NCBI RefSeq assembly: GCF_025854275.1
Contig: NZ_CP107567.1
Location: 3,968,001-4,032,000, forward strand
DNA: 64,000 bases
Source: Streptomyces peucetius
GTDB taxonomy: Bacteria > Actinomycetota > Actinomycetes > Streptomycetales > Streptomycetaceae
Direction of reading: 5' to 3'
Part shown: positions 17,448-26,167 of the stretch, one piece after another
Layout: each line of letters opens with the position of its first letter
Numbering within the stretch: the stretch's first letter is position 1
Translations under genes and position numbers: made by a program
Notes under the pieces: generated by a model
Database searches by the model: none
The model's input: the letters and a program-made list of their open reading frames with translations, nothing else
Told to the model about the DNA's origin: nothing

Positions 17448-17634
17448 TCAGGCCGTACGCGGGCGGGGCGCGGCCCGCAGCGGTACCTCCCAGATCACCG
17501 TGGTGCCGGTCCCGTCGGGGCCGATGCCGGTGCCGCCGCCGCTCGAACCGCCGGCGGAGAGATCCGGGAGGGCGGGGCCGCCCGAGCCGCGGCGTCGGGC
17601 GGGCCTTTCGGTTCCGACGAGGTCATGCCCCGAG
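17448..17634 (-). pseudogene. Possible remnant of a sensor histidine kinase C-terminus
   Basis: The roughly 420-bp gap between the M23 gene and cydCD holds no intact gene. One minus-strand frame reads GTGTTVIWEVPLRAAP before a stop at 17448-17450, which resembles the last strand of a histidine-kinase ATPase domain. Upstream, this frame ends at a stop inside the 3' end of cydCD. From memory, other Streptomyces carry a sensor kinase downstream of cydCD. The identification is tentative. Confidence 0.35.
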
Positions 17635-20600
17635 ACTAATTAGTCCCATCCCGTCCGTCCCGTCCGTCCGGCTGTCGCGGATCCTGTCCCTGCTGCCGTC
17701 CGCCGTGGCCGCTCGGCCGGCGACCCGGTCCGTGGCCCGTTCGCGGTCCAGCATCGTCCGGAACGGACCGTCGACCAGGGAGAGGTCCTCGTACGGTCCG
17801 CGCTGCACCACCCGCCCGGCCTCGAGGACGACGACCTCGTCGACCGCCTCCAGGCCGCGCAAGCGGTGCGTGATGAGCACGGTCGCGGGCGGTTCACCGA
17901 CCGCCGTGCCCGCACCCGCGGCCCGCCTCGCGGTCACCGCCAGCAGGTCGGAGGTGAGTGCGTCGGCCGTCGCCAGGTCGAGGTGTTCGGCGGGCTCGTC
18001 CAGCACGAGCACCGGGAAGGCCGCCAGGAGCGCGCGTGCCAGGGCCAGCCTCTGGCGCTGACCGCCGGACAGCCGGGCGCCGTGCTCGCCGACGAGTGTG
18101 TCGAGCCCGTCGGGCAGTGCGTCGACCCAGTCCAGCAACCGGGCGTCGTCGAGCGCCCGCCTCAGCTCCTCCTCGGTCGCGTCCGGGCGTGCCAGTCGCA
18201 GGTTCTCGCGTACGGAACTGTCGAAGAGGTGGGCGTCCTGGGCGCAGAGCCCCACGTAGCGCCGTACCGCGTCGCCTTCCATCGACGCCGCCGGGACACC
18301 GCCGATGGTGTACGTCCCGGCTCCGGCGTCCAGGAAGCGGAGAAGCACCTGCGCGAGCGTCGTCTTGCCCGAGCCGGAGACACCGACGACGGCGACCCGC
18401 CTGCCCGCGGTCAGGCTCAGGTCGAGGCCGCTCAGCGCGTCGCGTTCCTGGTCCGCGTACCGGGCGCCGACGCCGCGCAGCACCAGAGGGAAGGCGGTGG
18501 CCGGCGGAGTGGCCGGCCGCTCCGGCTCCCGTACGGGGACGGGCGCGTCGAGGACCTCGTGCACCCGCTCGGCGCTGCGCGCGACACGCCGCCGGTACTG
18601 CACGGCGAGGGGCAGGGCGGACACGGCCTCGAAGGCGGCGAGCGGCGTGAGCACGACGACCGCCAGGCACACACCGTCGAGACGCCCCTCCGACACCGCC
18701 CGCACACCGGCCACCGCGGCACCCACCACGGTCAGCCCGCACACCAGGGCCGAGAGACCGCCGCCGAGCGCCGTGGCGGCGGCCTGCCGCGCGGCGATGC
18801 GGGTCAGCGTCCGGTCCGCGTCGCGCGTCGACGCGAGACGCCGCGGGAGCGCACCGGCGACGGTCAGTTCACCGGTACCGCGGAGCAGATCGACGACCCT
18901 GGTGGCCAGCGTCCCGCGCGCGGGGGCCAGTTGCCGCTCAGCACGCCGGGCGAACGCCCCGCCGGCGAGCGGTACGGCGATTCCCGCCACGAGCAGGCCC
19001 GCGGCGAGGACCGCACCGGCCTCGGGCAGCAGCCATGCCGTGAAACCGACGGCTCCGGCACCGACGAGGACGGCCGTGGCGGCGGGCAGCATCCAGCGCA
19101 GCCAGTAGTCCTGGAGGGCGTCCACATCGGCGACGAGCCGGGACAGCAGGTCACCGCGCCGGGTCCGGCCGAGTCCGGTCGGGGCGATGCGTTCGAGCCT
19201 GGAGTACACCGCGACCCGCAGTTCAGCGAGCGTCCGCAGGACGGCGTCGTGGGAGACGAGGCGCTCCGCGTACCGGAAGACCGCCCGTCCGATACCGAAG
19301 GCCCTGGTCGCGGTCACCGCCACCATCAGATGGAGGACAGGCGGCTGTTCGGACGCGCGGGAGATGAGCCATCCGGAAACGGCCATGAGCCCGACGGAGG
19401 AGCCGAGGGCCAGACTGCCCAGCAGGAGGGCCAGAGCGAGACGTCCGCGCAGATGACGGGCGGCCGCCCGCACCCGTACCAGAGATGACCTGCCCTTCGG
19501 GCCCGTTGACGCCTGCGGTGCGGCTTCCCCGAGCGCCCCGGCGTCTGCCTCGGCCCCTGCCGGTGCCTCCACCGCGCCGGGCCGCGTCGCCCCCTTCGCC
19601 CGGGTGGTGCCCGCAGTCGCCGTACGGGACAGCGTGACCACCCGGTCCGCCACGGCCAGCAGCGCCGGGCGGTGGACGACCAGCAGCACCGTCCGTCCCC
19701 GCGCCAGTCGGCCCACCGCCTCGACGATGCCTTCCTCCGTGGCCCCGTCCAGCGCGGCCGTCGGCTCGTCGAGCAGCAGCAGCGGCCGGTCCGCGAGGAA
19801 CGCCCTGGCTAGCGCAAGCCGTTGCCGCTGACCCGCCGAGAGACCCGCGCCTTCCTCACCGAGCAGGGTCTCCGGCCCCAGAGGGAGGGCGGAGACGAAG
19901 TCGTACGCCCCTGCCTCCCGCAGCGCGGTCCGGACCGCCGCGTCGTCCGCGTCCGGCCGGGCGAGCCGTACGTTCTCGGCGATCGTCCCCGCGAAGAGAT
20001 ACGGCGTCTGCGGGACCCAGGCGATCTGCTCCCTCCACCGCTCCATGTCCAGGTCGGCGAGGTCCGTACCGCCGATGCGCACACGCCCCTCCGCCGGGTC
20101 CACGAACCCCAGCAGGACGTCGAGCAGCGTGGACTTGCCGACCCCGCTCTCCCCCACGAGCGCCACGGTCTCGCCCGGTTCCACCACCAGCGAGGCACCT
20201 TCCAGCGATGCCTCACTGCGGCGCTCATGACGGACCGTGACCTTGTCGACCTCCAGCCGGAGGGTGCTCGGGACGGGTGCACCGCCCGATCGCCTTGGCG
20301 CCGTCTCCAGCACCTCGAAGATCTCCTCCGCAGCGGAGAGCCCCTCCGCAGCGGCGTGGAACTGGGCCCCCACCTGCCGGATCGGCAGATACGCCTCGGG
20401 GGCGAGGATCAGGATCACGAGTCCCGTGTACAGGTCCAGGTCGCCGTGGACCAGACGCATACCGATACCGACGGCGACCAGGGCCACCGACAGTGTCGAC
20501 AGAAGCTCCAGCGCGAACGACGAGAGAAACGCGATCCGCAGCGTGCGCAGAGTCGCCTGCCGGTATTGGGTGGTGATGGTCCGTATGGACTCGGCCTGCG

Positions 20601-21291
20601 CCTTCGCCCGGCCGAACACCTTCAGGGTCGGCAGCCCGGCGACCACGTCCAGGAAGTGTCCGGAGAGCCGGGACAGCAGCCGCCACTGCCGGTCCGTGCT
20701 CGTCCGTGTGGCCCAGCCGATCAGCACCATGAAGAGCGGGATCAGCGGCAGGGTCACCACGATGACCGCGGCCGAGACCCAGTCCTCCGTCACGATCCGC
20801 GCCAGCACCGCGACCGGCACCACGACCGCGAGCCCGAGCTGAGGCAGATAGCGCGAGAAGTAGTCGTCCAGTGCGTCGACGCCGCGCGAGGCGAGCGCGA
20901 CGAGCGATCCGGTGCCTCCGCCGACTCGTGGGCCGGGGGATGTCCCGTGCCCGCTCAGCCGGCCGGGACCCAGCTCGGCGGCCCGGTCCAGCAGCCGGCG
21001 ACGGAGCTCCGACTTCACCTCGGCGCTCGCCCGGTGCGCGGCCAGCTCGGTCAGCCAGGAGACGGATGCCCGGCCGACCGCCACCCCGGCCAGCAGCATT
21101 AGTGGGGTCGCGAGGTCGGCGACCGACAGGTCCCGCTGGAACGCGCCCACCACCACCTCGGCGATGAGCATCGCCTGAGCGACGACCAGGCCCGCCCCGA
21201 CGGCGCCCAGCGCCACCACCGCGGCCAGGAACCCCCGGGTGGCACGCGCGTAACGGAGCAGGCGCGGATCGATCGGTTTCACGTGGAACAT
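17623..21291 (-). CDS. cydCD: Fused CydD-CydC thiol/haem ABC exporter
   Basis: The 1222-residue protein is a fusion of two half-transporters. The N-terminal half is CydD-like: six helices, Walker A VGESGVGKST, Walker B LLLLDEPTAALD. After a low-complexity linker of about 50 residues comes a CydC-like half with its own helices, Walker A VGVSGSGKTT and Walker B LVLDEPAEHLD. CydDC exports reductant needed to assemble cytochrome bd. The start lies 6 bp from cydB. The first codons, M-F-H-V-K-P, are encoded by a degenerate parS site. Fusion of the two genes is usual in Streptomyces. Confidence 0.95.
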   Translation of the reverse strand: MFHVKPIDPRLLRYARATRGFLAAVVALGAVGAGLVVAQAMLIAEVVVGAFQRDLSVADLATPLMLLAGVAVGRASVSWLTELAAHRASAEVKSELRRRLLDRAAELGPGRLSGHGTSPGPRVGGGTGSLVALASRGVDALDDYFSRYLPQLGLAVVVPVAVLARIVTEDWVSAAVIVVTLPLIPLFMVLIGWATRTSTDRQWRLLSRLSGHFLDVVAGLPTLKVFGRAKAQAESIRTITTQYRQATLRTLRIAFLSSFALELLSTLSVALVAVGIGMRLVHGDLDLYTGLVILILAPEAYLPIRQVGAQFHAAAEGLSAAEEIFEVLETAPRRSGGAPVPSTLRLEVDKVTVRHERRSEASLEGASLVVEPGETVALVGESGVGKSTLLDVLLGFVDPAEGRVRIGGTDLADLDMERWREQIAWVPQTPYLFAGTIAENVRLARPDADDAAVRTALREAGAYDFVSALPLGPETLLGEEGAGLSAGQRQRLALARAFLADRPLLLLDEPTAALDGATEEGIVEAVGRLARGRTVLLVVHRPALLAVADRVVTLSRTATAGTTRAKGATRPGAVEAPAGAEADAGALGEAAPQASTGPKGRSSLVRVRAAARHLRGRLALALLLGSLALGSSVGLMAVSGWLISRASEQPPVLHLMVAVTATRAFGIGRAVFRYAERLVSHDAVLRTLAELRVAVYSRLERIAPTGLGRTRRGDLLSRLVADVDALQDYWLRWMLPAATAVLVGAGAVGFTAWLLPEAGAVLAAGLLVAGIAVPLAGGAFARRAERQLAPARGTLATRVVDLLRGTGELTVAGALPRRLASTRDADRTLTRIAARQAAATALGGGLSALVCGLTVVGAAVAGVRAVSEGRLDGVCLAVVVLTPLAAFEAVSALPLAVQYRRRVARSAERVHEVLDAPVPVREPERPATPPATAFPLVLRGVGARYADQERDALSGLDLSLTAGRRVAVVGVSGSGKTTLAQVLLRFLDAGAGTYTIGGVPAASMEGDAVRRYVGLCAQDAHLFDSSVRENLRLARPDATEEELRRALDDARLLDWVDALPDGLDTLVGEHGARLSGGQRQRLALARALLAAFPVLVLDEPAEHLDLATADALTSDLLAVTARRAAGAGTAVGEPPATVLITHRLRGLEAVDEVVVLEAGRVVQRGPYEDLSLVDGPFRTMLDRERATDRVAGRAATADGSRDRIRDSRTDGTDGMGLISLGA
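21276..21289. other. Degenerate parS site over the cydCD start
   Basis: GTTTCACGTGGAAC differs at one base from the Streptomyces parS GTTTCACGTGAAAC. It overlaps the start codon of cydCD. Confidence 0.55.
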
Positions 21292-21297
21292 CCCCCG

Positions 21298-22299
21298 CTA
21301 GTGGGCGTCGGCGATGTGCTGGGTGCCGATCCGCTTGCGGAAGACCCAGTACGTCCAGCCCTGGTAGAGCAGCACCAGCGGTGTGGCGACCGCCGCCAGC
21401 CAAGTCATGATCTTCAGGGTGTAGGGGCTCGACGAGGCGTTGGTGACCGTCAGGCTCCAGGCTCCGTCGAGCGTGGACGGCATGACGTTCGGGAAGAGCG
21501 CCAGGAAGAGCATCGCCACCGAGGTGGCGATGGTGACGCCGGAGAGGCCGAACGACCAGCCCTCGCGGCCCGCCTTGACGGCTCCGACCGCTCCGGCCAG
21601 CGCCAGCACCGCGACGACCAGCGCCACCAGGCTCTTGCCGTCCCCGCGCGACGCCTGGGTCCACACCAGGAAGCCGAGTGCCGGGACCATGGTGAGCAGT
21701 CCGAGCCTCACCGCCATGGCCCTGGCCCGGGTCCTGATGTCCCCCAGCGTCTTCAGCGCCGCGAACACCGCGCCGTGGAAGGTGAACAGGGCGAGCGTCA
21801 CCACTCCGCCGAGCAGCGCGTACGGGTTGAGCAGATCGACGAGACCGCCGACGTACTCCTTGTCCGCGTCGATCTTCACGCCGCGCACGATGTTGCCGAA
21901 GGCGACGCCCCACAGGAAGGCCGGAAGCAGCGAGGTCCAGAAGATCGCGTGCTCCCAGTTGGTCTGCCAGCGCTCCTCCGTCCGCTTGTGCCGGTACTCG
22001 AACGCGACTCCACGCACGATCAGGCAGACCAGGATGAGCAGCAGCGGAAGGTAGAAGCCCGAGAAGAGCGTGGCGTACCACTCGGGAAACGCGGCGAAGG
22101 TCGCGCCGCCCGCCGTGAGCAGCCACACCTCGTTGCCGTCCCAGACGGGTCCGATGGTGTTGATCAGCACACGCCGCTCGGTGCGGTCCCTCGCCAGCAG
22201 CTTGGTGAGGACGCCGATCCCGAAGTCGAAGCCCTCCAGGAAGAAGTAGCCGATCCACAGGACGGCGATGAGTACGAACCAGACGTTGTGGAGTTCCAT
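21298..22299 (-). CDS. cydB: Cytochrome bd oxidase subunit II
   Basis: The 333-residue integral membrane protein starts ELHNVWFVLIAVLWIGYFFLEGFDFG, the family hallmark. It has about nine predicted helices, the loop RTERRVLINTIGPVWDGNEVW near residue 40, and GAVFAALKTLGD near residue 170. With CydA it forms the quinol oxidase that reduces oxygen with high affinity. It lies 22 bp after cydA and 6 bp before cydCD, so the three genes form one operon. Confidence 0.97.
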   Translation of the reverse strand: MELHNVWFVLIAVLWIGYFFLEGFDFGIGVLTKLLARDRTERRVLINTIGPVWDGNEVWLLTAGGATFAAFPEWYATLFSGFYLPLLLILVCLIVRGVAFEYRHKRTEERWQTNWEHAIFWTSLLPAFLWGVAFGNIVRGVKIDADKEYVGGLVDLLNPYALLGGVVTLALFTFHGAVFAALKTLGDIRTRARAMAVRLGLLTMVPALGFLVWTQASRGDGKSLVALVVAVLALAGAVGAVKAGREGWSFGLSGVTIATSVAMLFLALFPNVMPSTLDGAWSLTVTNASSSPYTLKIMTWLAAVATPLVLLYQGWTYWVFRKRIGTQHIADAH

Positions 22300-22321
22300 G
22301 CCTCAGCAGCTCCTCAAGGCC

Positions 22322-23830
22322 TCAGTAGGAGAAGGCCATCGGCCGGTCGGCGTCACGGTCGTCGCCGCCGATCTTGGTGGGCGGGGTGAGGTCGGCCTCC
22401 GTCAGTTCGGGCGGGCCCGCCTTGACGTACTTCACGAGCAGCCTGACCTCGATCACGGCGAGCACCGCGTAGAGCAGGGTGAAGACGGCCATCGAGATGA
22501 TGACCTCGCCCTGCGAGACACCGGGGGAGACGGCGTCACGGGTGCGCAGCACGCCGTAGACGACCCAGGGCTGCCGGCCCATCTCGGTGAAGATCCAGCC
22601 CCAGGAGTTGGCGATCAGCGGGAAGGCCATCGTCCACAGCGCGATCAGCCAGTACCACCTGCCCAGCCGGGGGCTGAGTGCCTTGTTCCTGAACAGCACC
22701 AGATTCGGCACCTCGTCCTCGCCGGTCCGCAGCGCCGGGGGCAGCAGGAACTTCCGTCGGGTCAGCCAGAGTCCGATCATGCCGATGGTCAGCGACGCCA
22801 TGCCGAAGCCGATCATCCAGCGGAAACCCCAGTAGGCGACGGGGATGTTTGGCCGGTAGTCGCCGGGACCGTACGTCTCCTGGAGCTGCTCGTTGACGTC
22901 GTTGATGCCGGGGACGTACGAGTCGAAGTCGCTGTGCGCCAGGAACGACAGCAGGCCGGGGATCTCGACGGCGACCTTGTTGTGCCCCTTGTCCACGTCG
23001 CCGTAGGCGAAGACGGAGAAGGGTGCGGGCGCCTCGCCGTCCCAGAGTGCTTCGGCGGCAGCCATCTTCATCGGCTGCTGCTCGTACATCACCTTGCCGA
23101 GCAGGTCACCGCTGACCGCGGTCATGAGCCCGGCGACAGCGACGGTGACCAGGCCCACGCGCAGCGACGTCCGCATCACCGGGATGTGCTTCCGGCGCGC
23201 CAGGTGGAAGGCCGCGATACCCGCCATGAAGGCGCCGCCGACCAGGAAGGCCGCCGTCATGGTGTGGAAGAACTGGGTGAGCGCCGTGTTCTGGGTCAGC
23301 ACCAGCCAGAAGTCGGTGAGCTCCGCCCGGCCCCGCTCCTCGTTGATCCGGTAGCCGACCGGGTGCTGCATCCAGGAGTTCGCCGCCAGGATGAAGTAGG
23401 CGGAGAGAACGGTGCCGATCGAGACCATCCAGATGCAGGCCAGGTGGATCTTCTGCGGCAGCTTGTCCCATCCGAAGATCCACAGCCCGATGAAGGTGGA
23501 CTCGAAGAAGAAGGCGATCAGCGCCTCGAAGGCGAGCGGCGCGCCGAAGACGTCGCCGACGAACCGGGAGTAGTCGGACCAGTTCATGCCGAACTGGAAC
23601 TCCTGCACGATGCCCGTGACCACGCCCATGGCGATGTTGATCAGGAAAAGTTTGCCCCAGAACTTGGTGGCCTTGAGGTACTTCTCCTTGCCTGTCCGCA
23701 CCCAGGCGGTCTGCAGGCCGGCGGTGAGCGCGGCGAGCGAGATCGTGAGGGGCACGAACAGGAAGTGGTAGACGGTGGTGATGCCGAACTGCCATCGCGC
23801 CAAGGTCTCGGGCGCCAGAGCGAGGTCCAC
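22322..23830 (-). CDS. cydA: Cytochrome bd oxidase subunit I
   Basis: The 502-residue haem-bearing subunit begins with ALAPETLARWQFGITTVYHF, in which the His is a haem ligand, followed by the expected multi-helix core with GRQPWVVYGVLRTRDAVSP in the C-terminal half. The Q-loop is of the short type. It heads the cydA-cydB-cydCD operon. A Rex-type operator lies about 80-100 bp upstream of the start, indicating induction when NADH/NAD rises under oxygen limitation. Confidence 0.97.
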   Translation of the reverse strand: MDLALAPETLARWQFGITTVYHFLFVPLTISLAALTAGLQTAWVRTGKEKYLKATKFWGKLFLINIAMGVVTGIVQEFQFGMNWSDYSRFVGDVFGAPLAFEALIAFFFESTFIGLWIFGWDKLPQKIHLACIWMVSIGTVLSAYFILAANSWMQHPVGYRINEERGRAELTDFWLVLTQNTALTQFFHTMTAAFLVGGAFMAGIAAFHLARRKHIPVMRTSLRVGLVTVAVAGLMTAVSGDLLGKVMYEQQPMKMAAAEALWDGEAPAPFSVFAYGDVDKGHNKVAVEIPGLLSFLAHSDFDSYVPGINDVNEQLQETYGPGDYRPNIPVAYWGFRWMIGFGMASLTIGMIGLWLTRRKFLLPPALRTGEDEVPNLVLFRNKALSPRLGRWYWLIALWTMAFPLIANSWGWIFTEMGRQPWVVYGVLRTRDAVSPGVSQGEVIISMAVFTLLYAVLAVIEVRLLVKYVKAGPPELTEADLTPPTKIGGDDRDADRPMAFSY

Positions 23831-23911
23831 GTCGTCTCTCCTTACGTCGCCGCGGTCGAGCGGCAGCCGCCCCCTCCCTTTCCACTGATTCCGGGAGGAA
23901 CCGGGGTGTGC

Positions 23912-23929
23912 TTGTGAACGCGTTCACAT
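23912..23929. promoter_or_regulatory. Rex operator upstream of cydA
   Basis: TTGTGAACGCGTTCACAT matches the Rex consensus TTGTGAANNNNTTCACAA except for the last base. A second half-site, TTCACAAG, follows at once. Its place 82 bp upstream of cydA fits redox control of the cyd operon. Confidence 0.85.
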
Positions 23930-23973
23930 TCACAAGCATTATGGCGCATACGAAATCCGTACGTTCTGCCGGG

Positions 23974-23994
23974 GGGTCCCTCTTGCGGGGACCC
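23974..23994. terminator. Small hairpin in the cydA upstream region
   Basis: GGGTCCC pairs with GGGACCC around a 7-nt loop, between the Rex site and the next divergent gene. It could be a terminator or part of a 5' leader. Confidence 0.35.
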
Positions 23995-24005
23995 TTCCCA
24001 AGAAC

Positions 24006-24022
24006 TTCAACATATTGTTGAA
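24006..24022. promoter_or_regulatory. Inverted repeat abutting a start codon
   Basis: TTCAACA TAT TGTTGAA is a 7-bp inverted repeat with a 3-bp spacer, 8 bp before the ATG at 24031. It is AT-rich against the local background and looks like a regulator binding site overlapping the promoter. Confidence 0.45.
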
Positions 24023-24030
24023 TTCCGGCT

Positions 24031-24408
24031 ATGCAGATACGCATCTCATGGCCGACCGGGCACCTGACCGCCACCATCGAGGAAACCCCCACGAGCAAGG
24101 CGCTCATGGGGGTTCTGCCGTTCTCCGCGACGGCTCAGACCTGGGGCGAGGAGGTCTACTTCGCCACCCCCGTCAGCGTCGCGCCGGAACCGGACGCCCG
24201 CCAGGTGGTGGAGCCCGGCACCGTCGCGTTCTGGACCGACGGCGACGCCATCGCCCTCCCGTACGGACCGACGCCGATCTCGCGCGGCGACGAGTGCCGC
24301 CTCGCGAGCCCGTGCAACCTCCTCGGTCGGATCGACGGCAACCCCCGCCTGCCAGCGGGCATCCGCCCCGGCGACCCGCTCAGGGTCGAGCGCGTCGGCC
24401 CGGCCTGA
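24031..24408 (+). CDS. Cyclophilin-like fold protein
   Basis: The 125-residue single-domain protein ([20 protein letters not shown], then [10 protein letters not shown], then YGPTPIS) resembles the small cyclophilin-like family typified by Thermotoga TM1367. The function is unknown; the fold resembles peptidyl-prolyl isomerases but catalytic activity is not established for the family. No Shine-Dalgarno is visible, and an inverted repeat ends 8 bp upstream, so a leaderless or tightly regulated transcript is possible. The IS1380 copy begins 77 bp downstream. Confidence 0.75.
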   Translation: MQIRISWPTGHLTATIEETPTSKALMGVLPFSATAQTWGEEVYFATPVSVAPEPDARQVVEPGTVAFWTDGDAIALPYGPTPISRGDECRLASPCNLLGRIDGNPRLPAGIRPGDPLRVERVGPA

Positions 24409-24642
24409 GGACGTCCGCTCCGAAGGCCCGGAAAGCTCAAGAGCCGAAGACGCTCGAGACGCTCTGGGAGCTCCGGAAGCCCTAGCCTCCCCCTTTCGCT
24501 TCGAGTGGTTGAGCTGGGGTGATGGCGGAGGACTGGTGCTGTCGGGCCCTGGTCGGTGAGTGGGCATGGCTTGGGCCCGACGCTCGGGCCGGGCTCTCCA
24601 ACGGGTTCCTTGGTGGTGGGCGGGCAGGGACAGTGCAGCAGG

Positions 24643-26046
24643 TCAGGTGGCTGGTCGCGGTAGTGCCGTGAGGCGCGCGAAGGCGTTGATGAGTTCGTGC
24701 CGCCAGGGCCAGGCCGCGGCGATCCGCAGGCGAAGGCGGCGGCCGCCGCGAGTGATGCGGGCGGCTGCGTGCAGCAGCCGGTAGCGCAGCTTCTTCGGCT
24801 CGGCGGTGGCCAACTCTCCTTCCAGCAGCAGGGTCTGGGCCCAGGCGAGCAGGTCGGTGGCGGCCAGTGACAGCTCCAGCCACGCTTGGTTGAGGGTGAA
24901 GTGGCGGGAGGGAAAGCGGCCGAAGCCGGTGGTCTTTCCGCAGCGGATGCGGTCCTCGACGCGTGCGTGCGCTCGGTGGCGGACCTCCAGGTGTTGCAGC
25001 GAGCCTTCGCCGTAGGGGGTGTCGGTCAGGAAGACCTGGTGGCGCATGCCCTCGTCGAGGTCGAACACGGACAGTTGGGCGCCGGGGTGCGGGCGCTCGC
25101 GGCGGACGATGATCCGGGTGCCATCGGGGTAGCCGTCCAGGTCGACCATGCCGGTCAGCTCGGCGACCTCGGCGCCGGTGCGCAGGGTGCCGTCTTGCTC
25201 CAGCGCGGGGTGCCAGACCTCATCGGGCAGGGCGCGGATCGCGCGGCGGACCGGTTCGGTGACGGGATGTCCGACCGAGAAGGATGTGTGGACGCCTCGG
25301 GCGCGCAGGGCCCGCAGGTGGGCCAGGAACGCTTTGGCTCCTCCGGCGCTGTCGGTGCGGACGAGGATGGGGGTGCCGTGGCGGCGGTCGTCGGGGATCT
25401 GGGCGAGCGCCGCATCGAGGACGGTGATGTGGTCGGCGGCGGTGTTGGCGCCGGCGTTTCCTGGCCGCAGCAGTCCGGCCAGGGCTTCGCCGGTGTTGTC
25501 CAGGAAGCACAACAGCGGGTGGTAGCCGAAGCCCCGCTTGTAGGTGGCTGCGGCCTGCTCTTTCTCGGAGTGGCAGGTGACCAGGGTGGCATCCATATCA
25601 ATGACCAGCCCGGGCAGGTCCCGCCCGCCGGCCTGGGCCGCGGGTATGCCGCTGTCTGTCTCGGCGGCCTGCAGCCAGGCGACCTCGCGCGCTGCAGCTC
25701 GGGCCGTGCGCAGCGCTGCCAGTGCCGTGTGGTCGATGCCGGCCAGGAGGCGCCAGGCGGTCGGGGTAGAGGCCACCGGGCCGAACACCTCGGCCTGGTC
25801 ACGCAGTAGGGCCAAGTCGGCGATGGCTTCGCCGCCGTCCGCGAGCATCACCGCCACGTCTACCGCGATCCTGCCCGGGTTGTGTCCGGTGCCGCGTGGC
25901 CGCAGGCGGCGCAGCGCGTCGGTGAACGCGTCGGTCAGGCCGGTGGCGTCAGCGAGATCGGCCAGCAGACGGGAACCGGCATGGGCGACCACCCCGTGGC
26001 CGTCGGCCGAGACGACGAGCTTGGGGCGCGACCCGGTAGTGTGCAC
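24643..26046 (-). CDS. IS1380-family transposase
   Basis: The 467-residue DDE transposase has the IS1380-type N-terminal region (SADGHGVVAHAGSRLLADLA), the first catalytic Asp in LVIDMDATLV, the second in RTDSAGGAKAFL, and a C-terminal block with RCGKTTGFGRFPSRHF and NQAWLELSLAATDL. Length and frame are intact. The start is GTG. Codon use is similar to its host, so the donor was probably another high-GC actinomycete. An extended inverted repeat lies in the 120 bp upstream. Confidence 0.9.
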   Translation of the reverse strand: MHTTGSRPKLVVSADGHGVVAHAGSRLLADLADATGLTDAFTDALRRLRPRGTGHNPGRIAVDVAVMLADGGEAIADLALLRDQAEVFGPVASTPTAWRLLAGIDHTALAALRTARAAAREVAWLQAAETDSGIPAAQAGGRDLPGLVIDMDATLVTCHSEKEQAAATYKRGFGYHPLLCFLDNTGEALAGLLRPGNAGANTAADHITVLDAALAQIPDDRRHGTPILVRTDSAGGAKAFLAHLRALRARGVHTSFSVGHPVTEPVRRAIRALPDEVWHPALEQDGTLRTGAEVAELTGMVDLDGYPDGTRIIVRRERPHPGAQLSVFDLDEGMRHQVFLTDTPYGEGSLQHLEVRHRAHARVEDRIRCGKTTGFGRFPSRHFTLNQAWLELSLAATDLLAWAQTLLLEGELATAEPKKLRYRLLHAAARITRGGRRLRLRIAAAWPWRHELINAFARLTALPRPAT

Positions 26047-26049
26047 GCA

Positions 26050-26120
26050 GAAAGTGCCTTCCTGCTGGGATGACAGAGACCTTCGACAAGCCTCATCTTC
26101 CCAGCTCAGAGGGCACTTTC
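26050..26120. terminator. Long imperfect inverted repeat upstream of the transposase
   Basis: GAAAGTGCC at 26050-26058 is mirrored by GGCACTTTC at 26112-26120. The pairing continues imperfectly through CTGCTGGGA and TCCCAGCTC, about 18 of 22 positions. It lies between the IS end and the transposase start and could block transcription entering from hisC. Confidence 0.5.
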
Positions 26121-26167
26121 GCGTTTCCGGTCAAGATCCGGACACGGCGGCAAGTGAAACGCGCAGG

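Larger units (their letters stand above)
24486..26167 (-). mobile_element. IS1380-family insertion sequence, 1682 bp, apparently complete
   Basis: The element starts CCTCCCCCTTTCGCTT and ends with the complement of CCTGCGCGTTTCACTT, a 16-bp terminal inverted repeat with 12 matches. Both ends are flanked by CTAG (24482-24485 and 26168-26171), a 4-bp target duplication. It contains a single intact transposase gene on the minus strand. Confidence 0.82.

Noticed and set aside
22268..23917. 549-codon plus-strand frame over cydA
   Set aside because: Antisense to cydA; low-complexity Asp/Glu/His/Gln composition and no domain.
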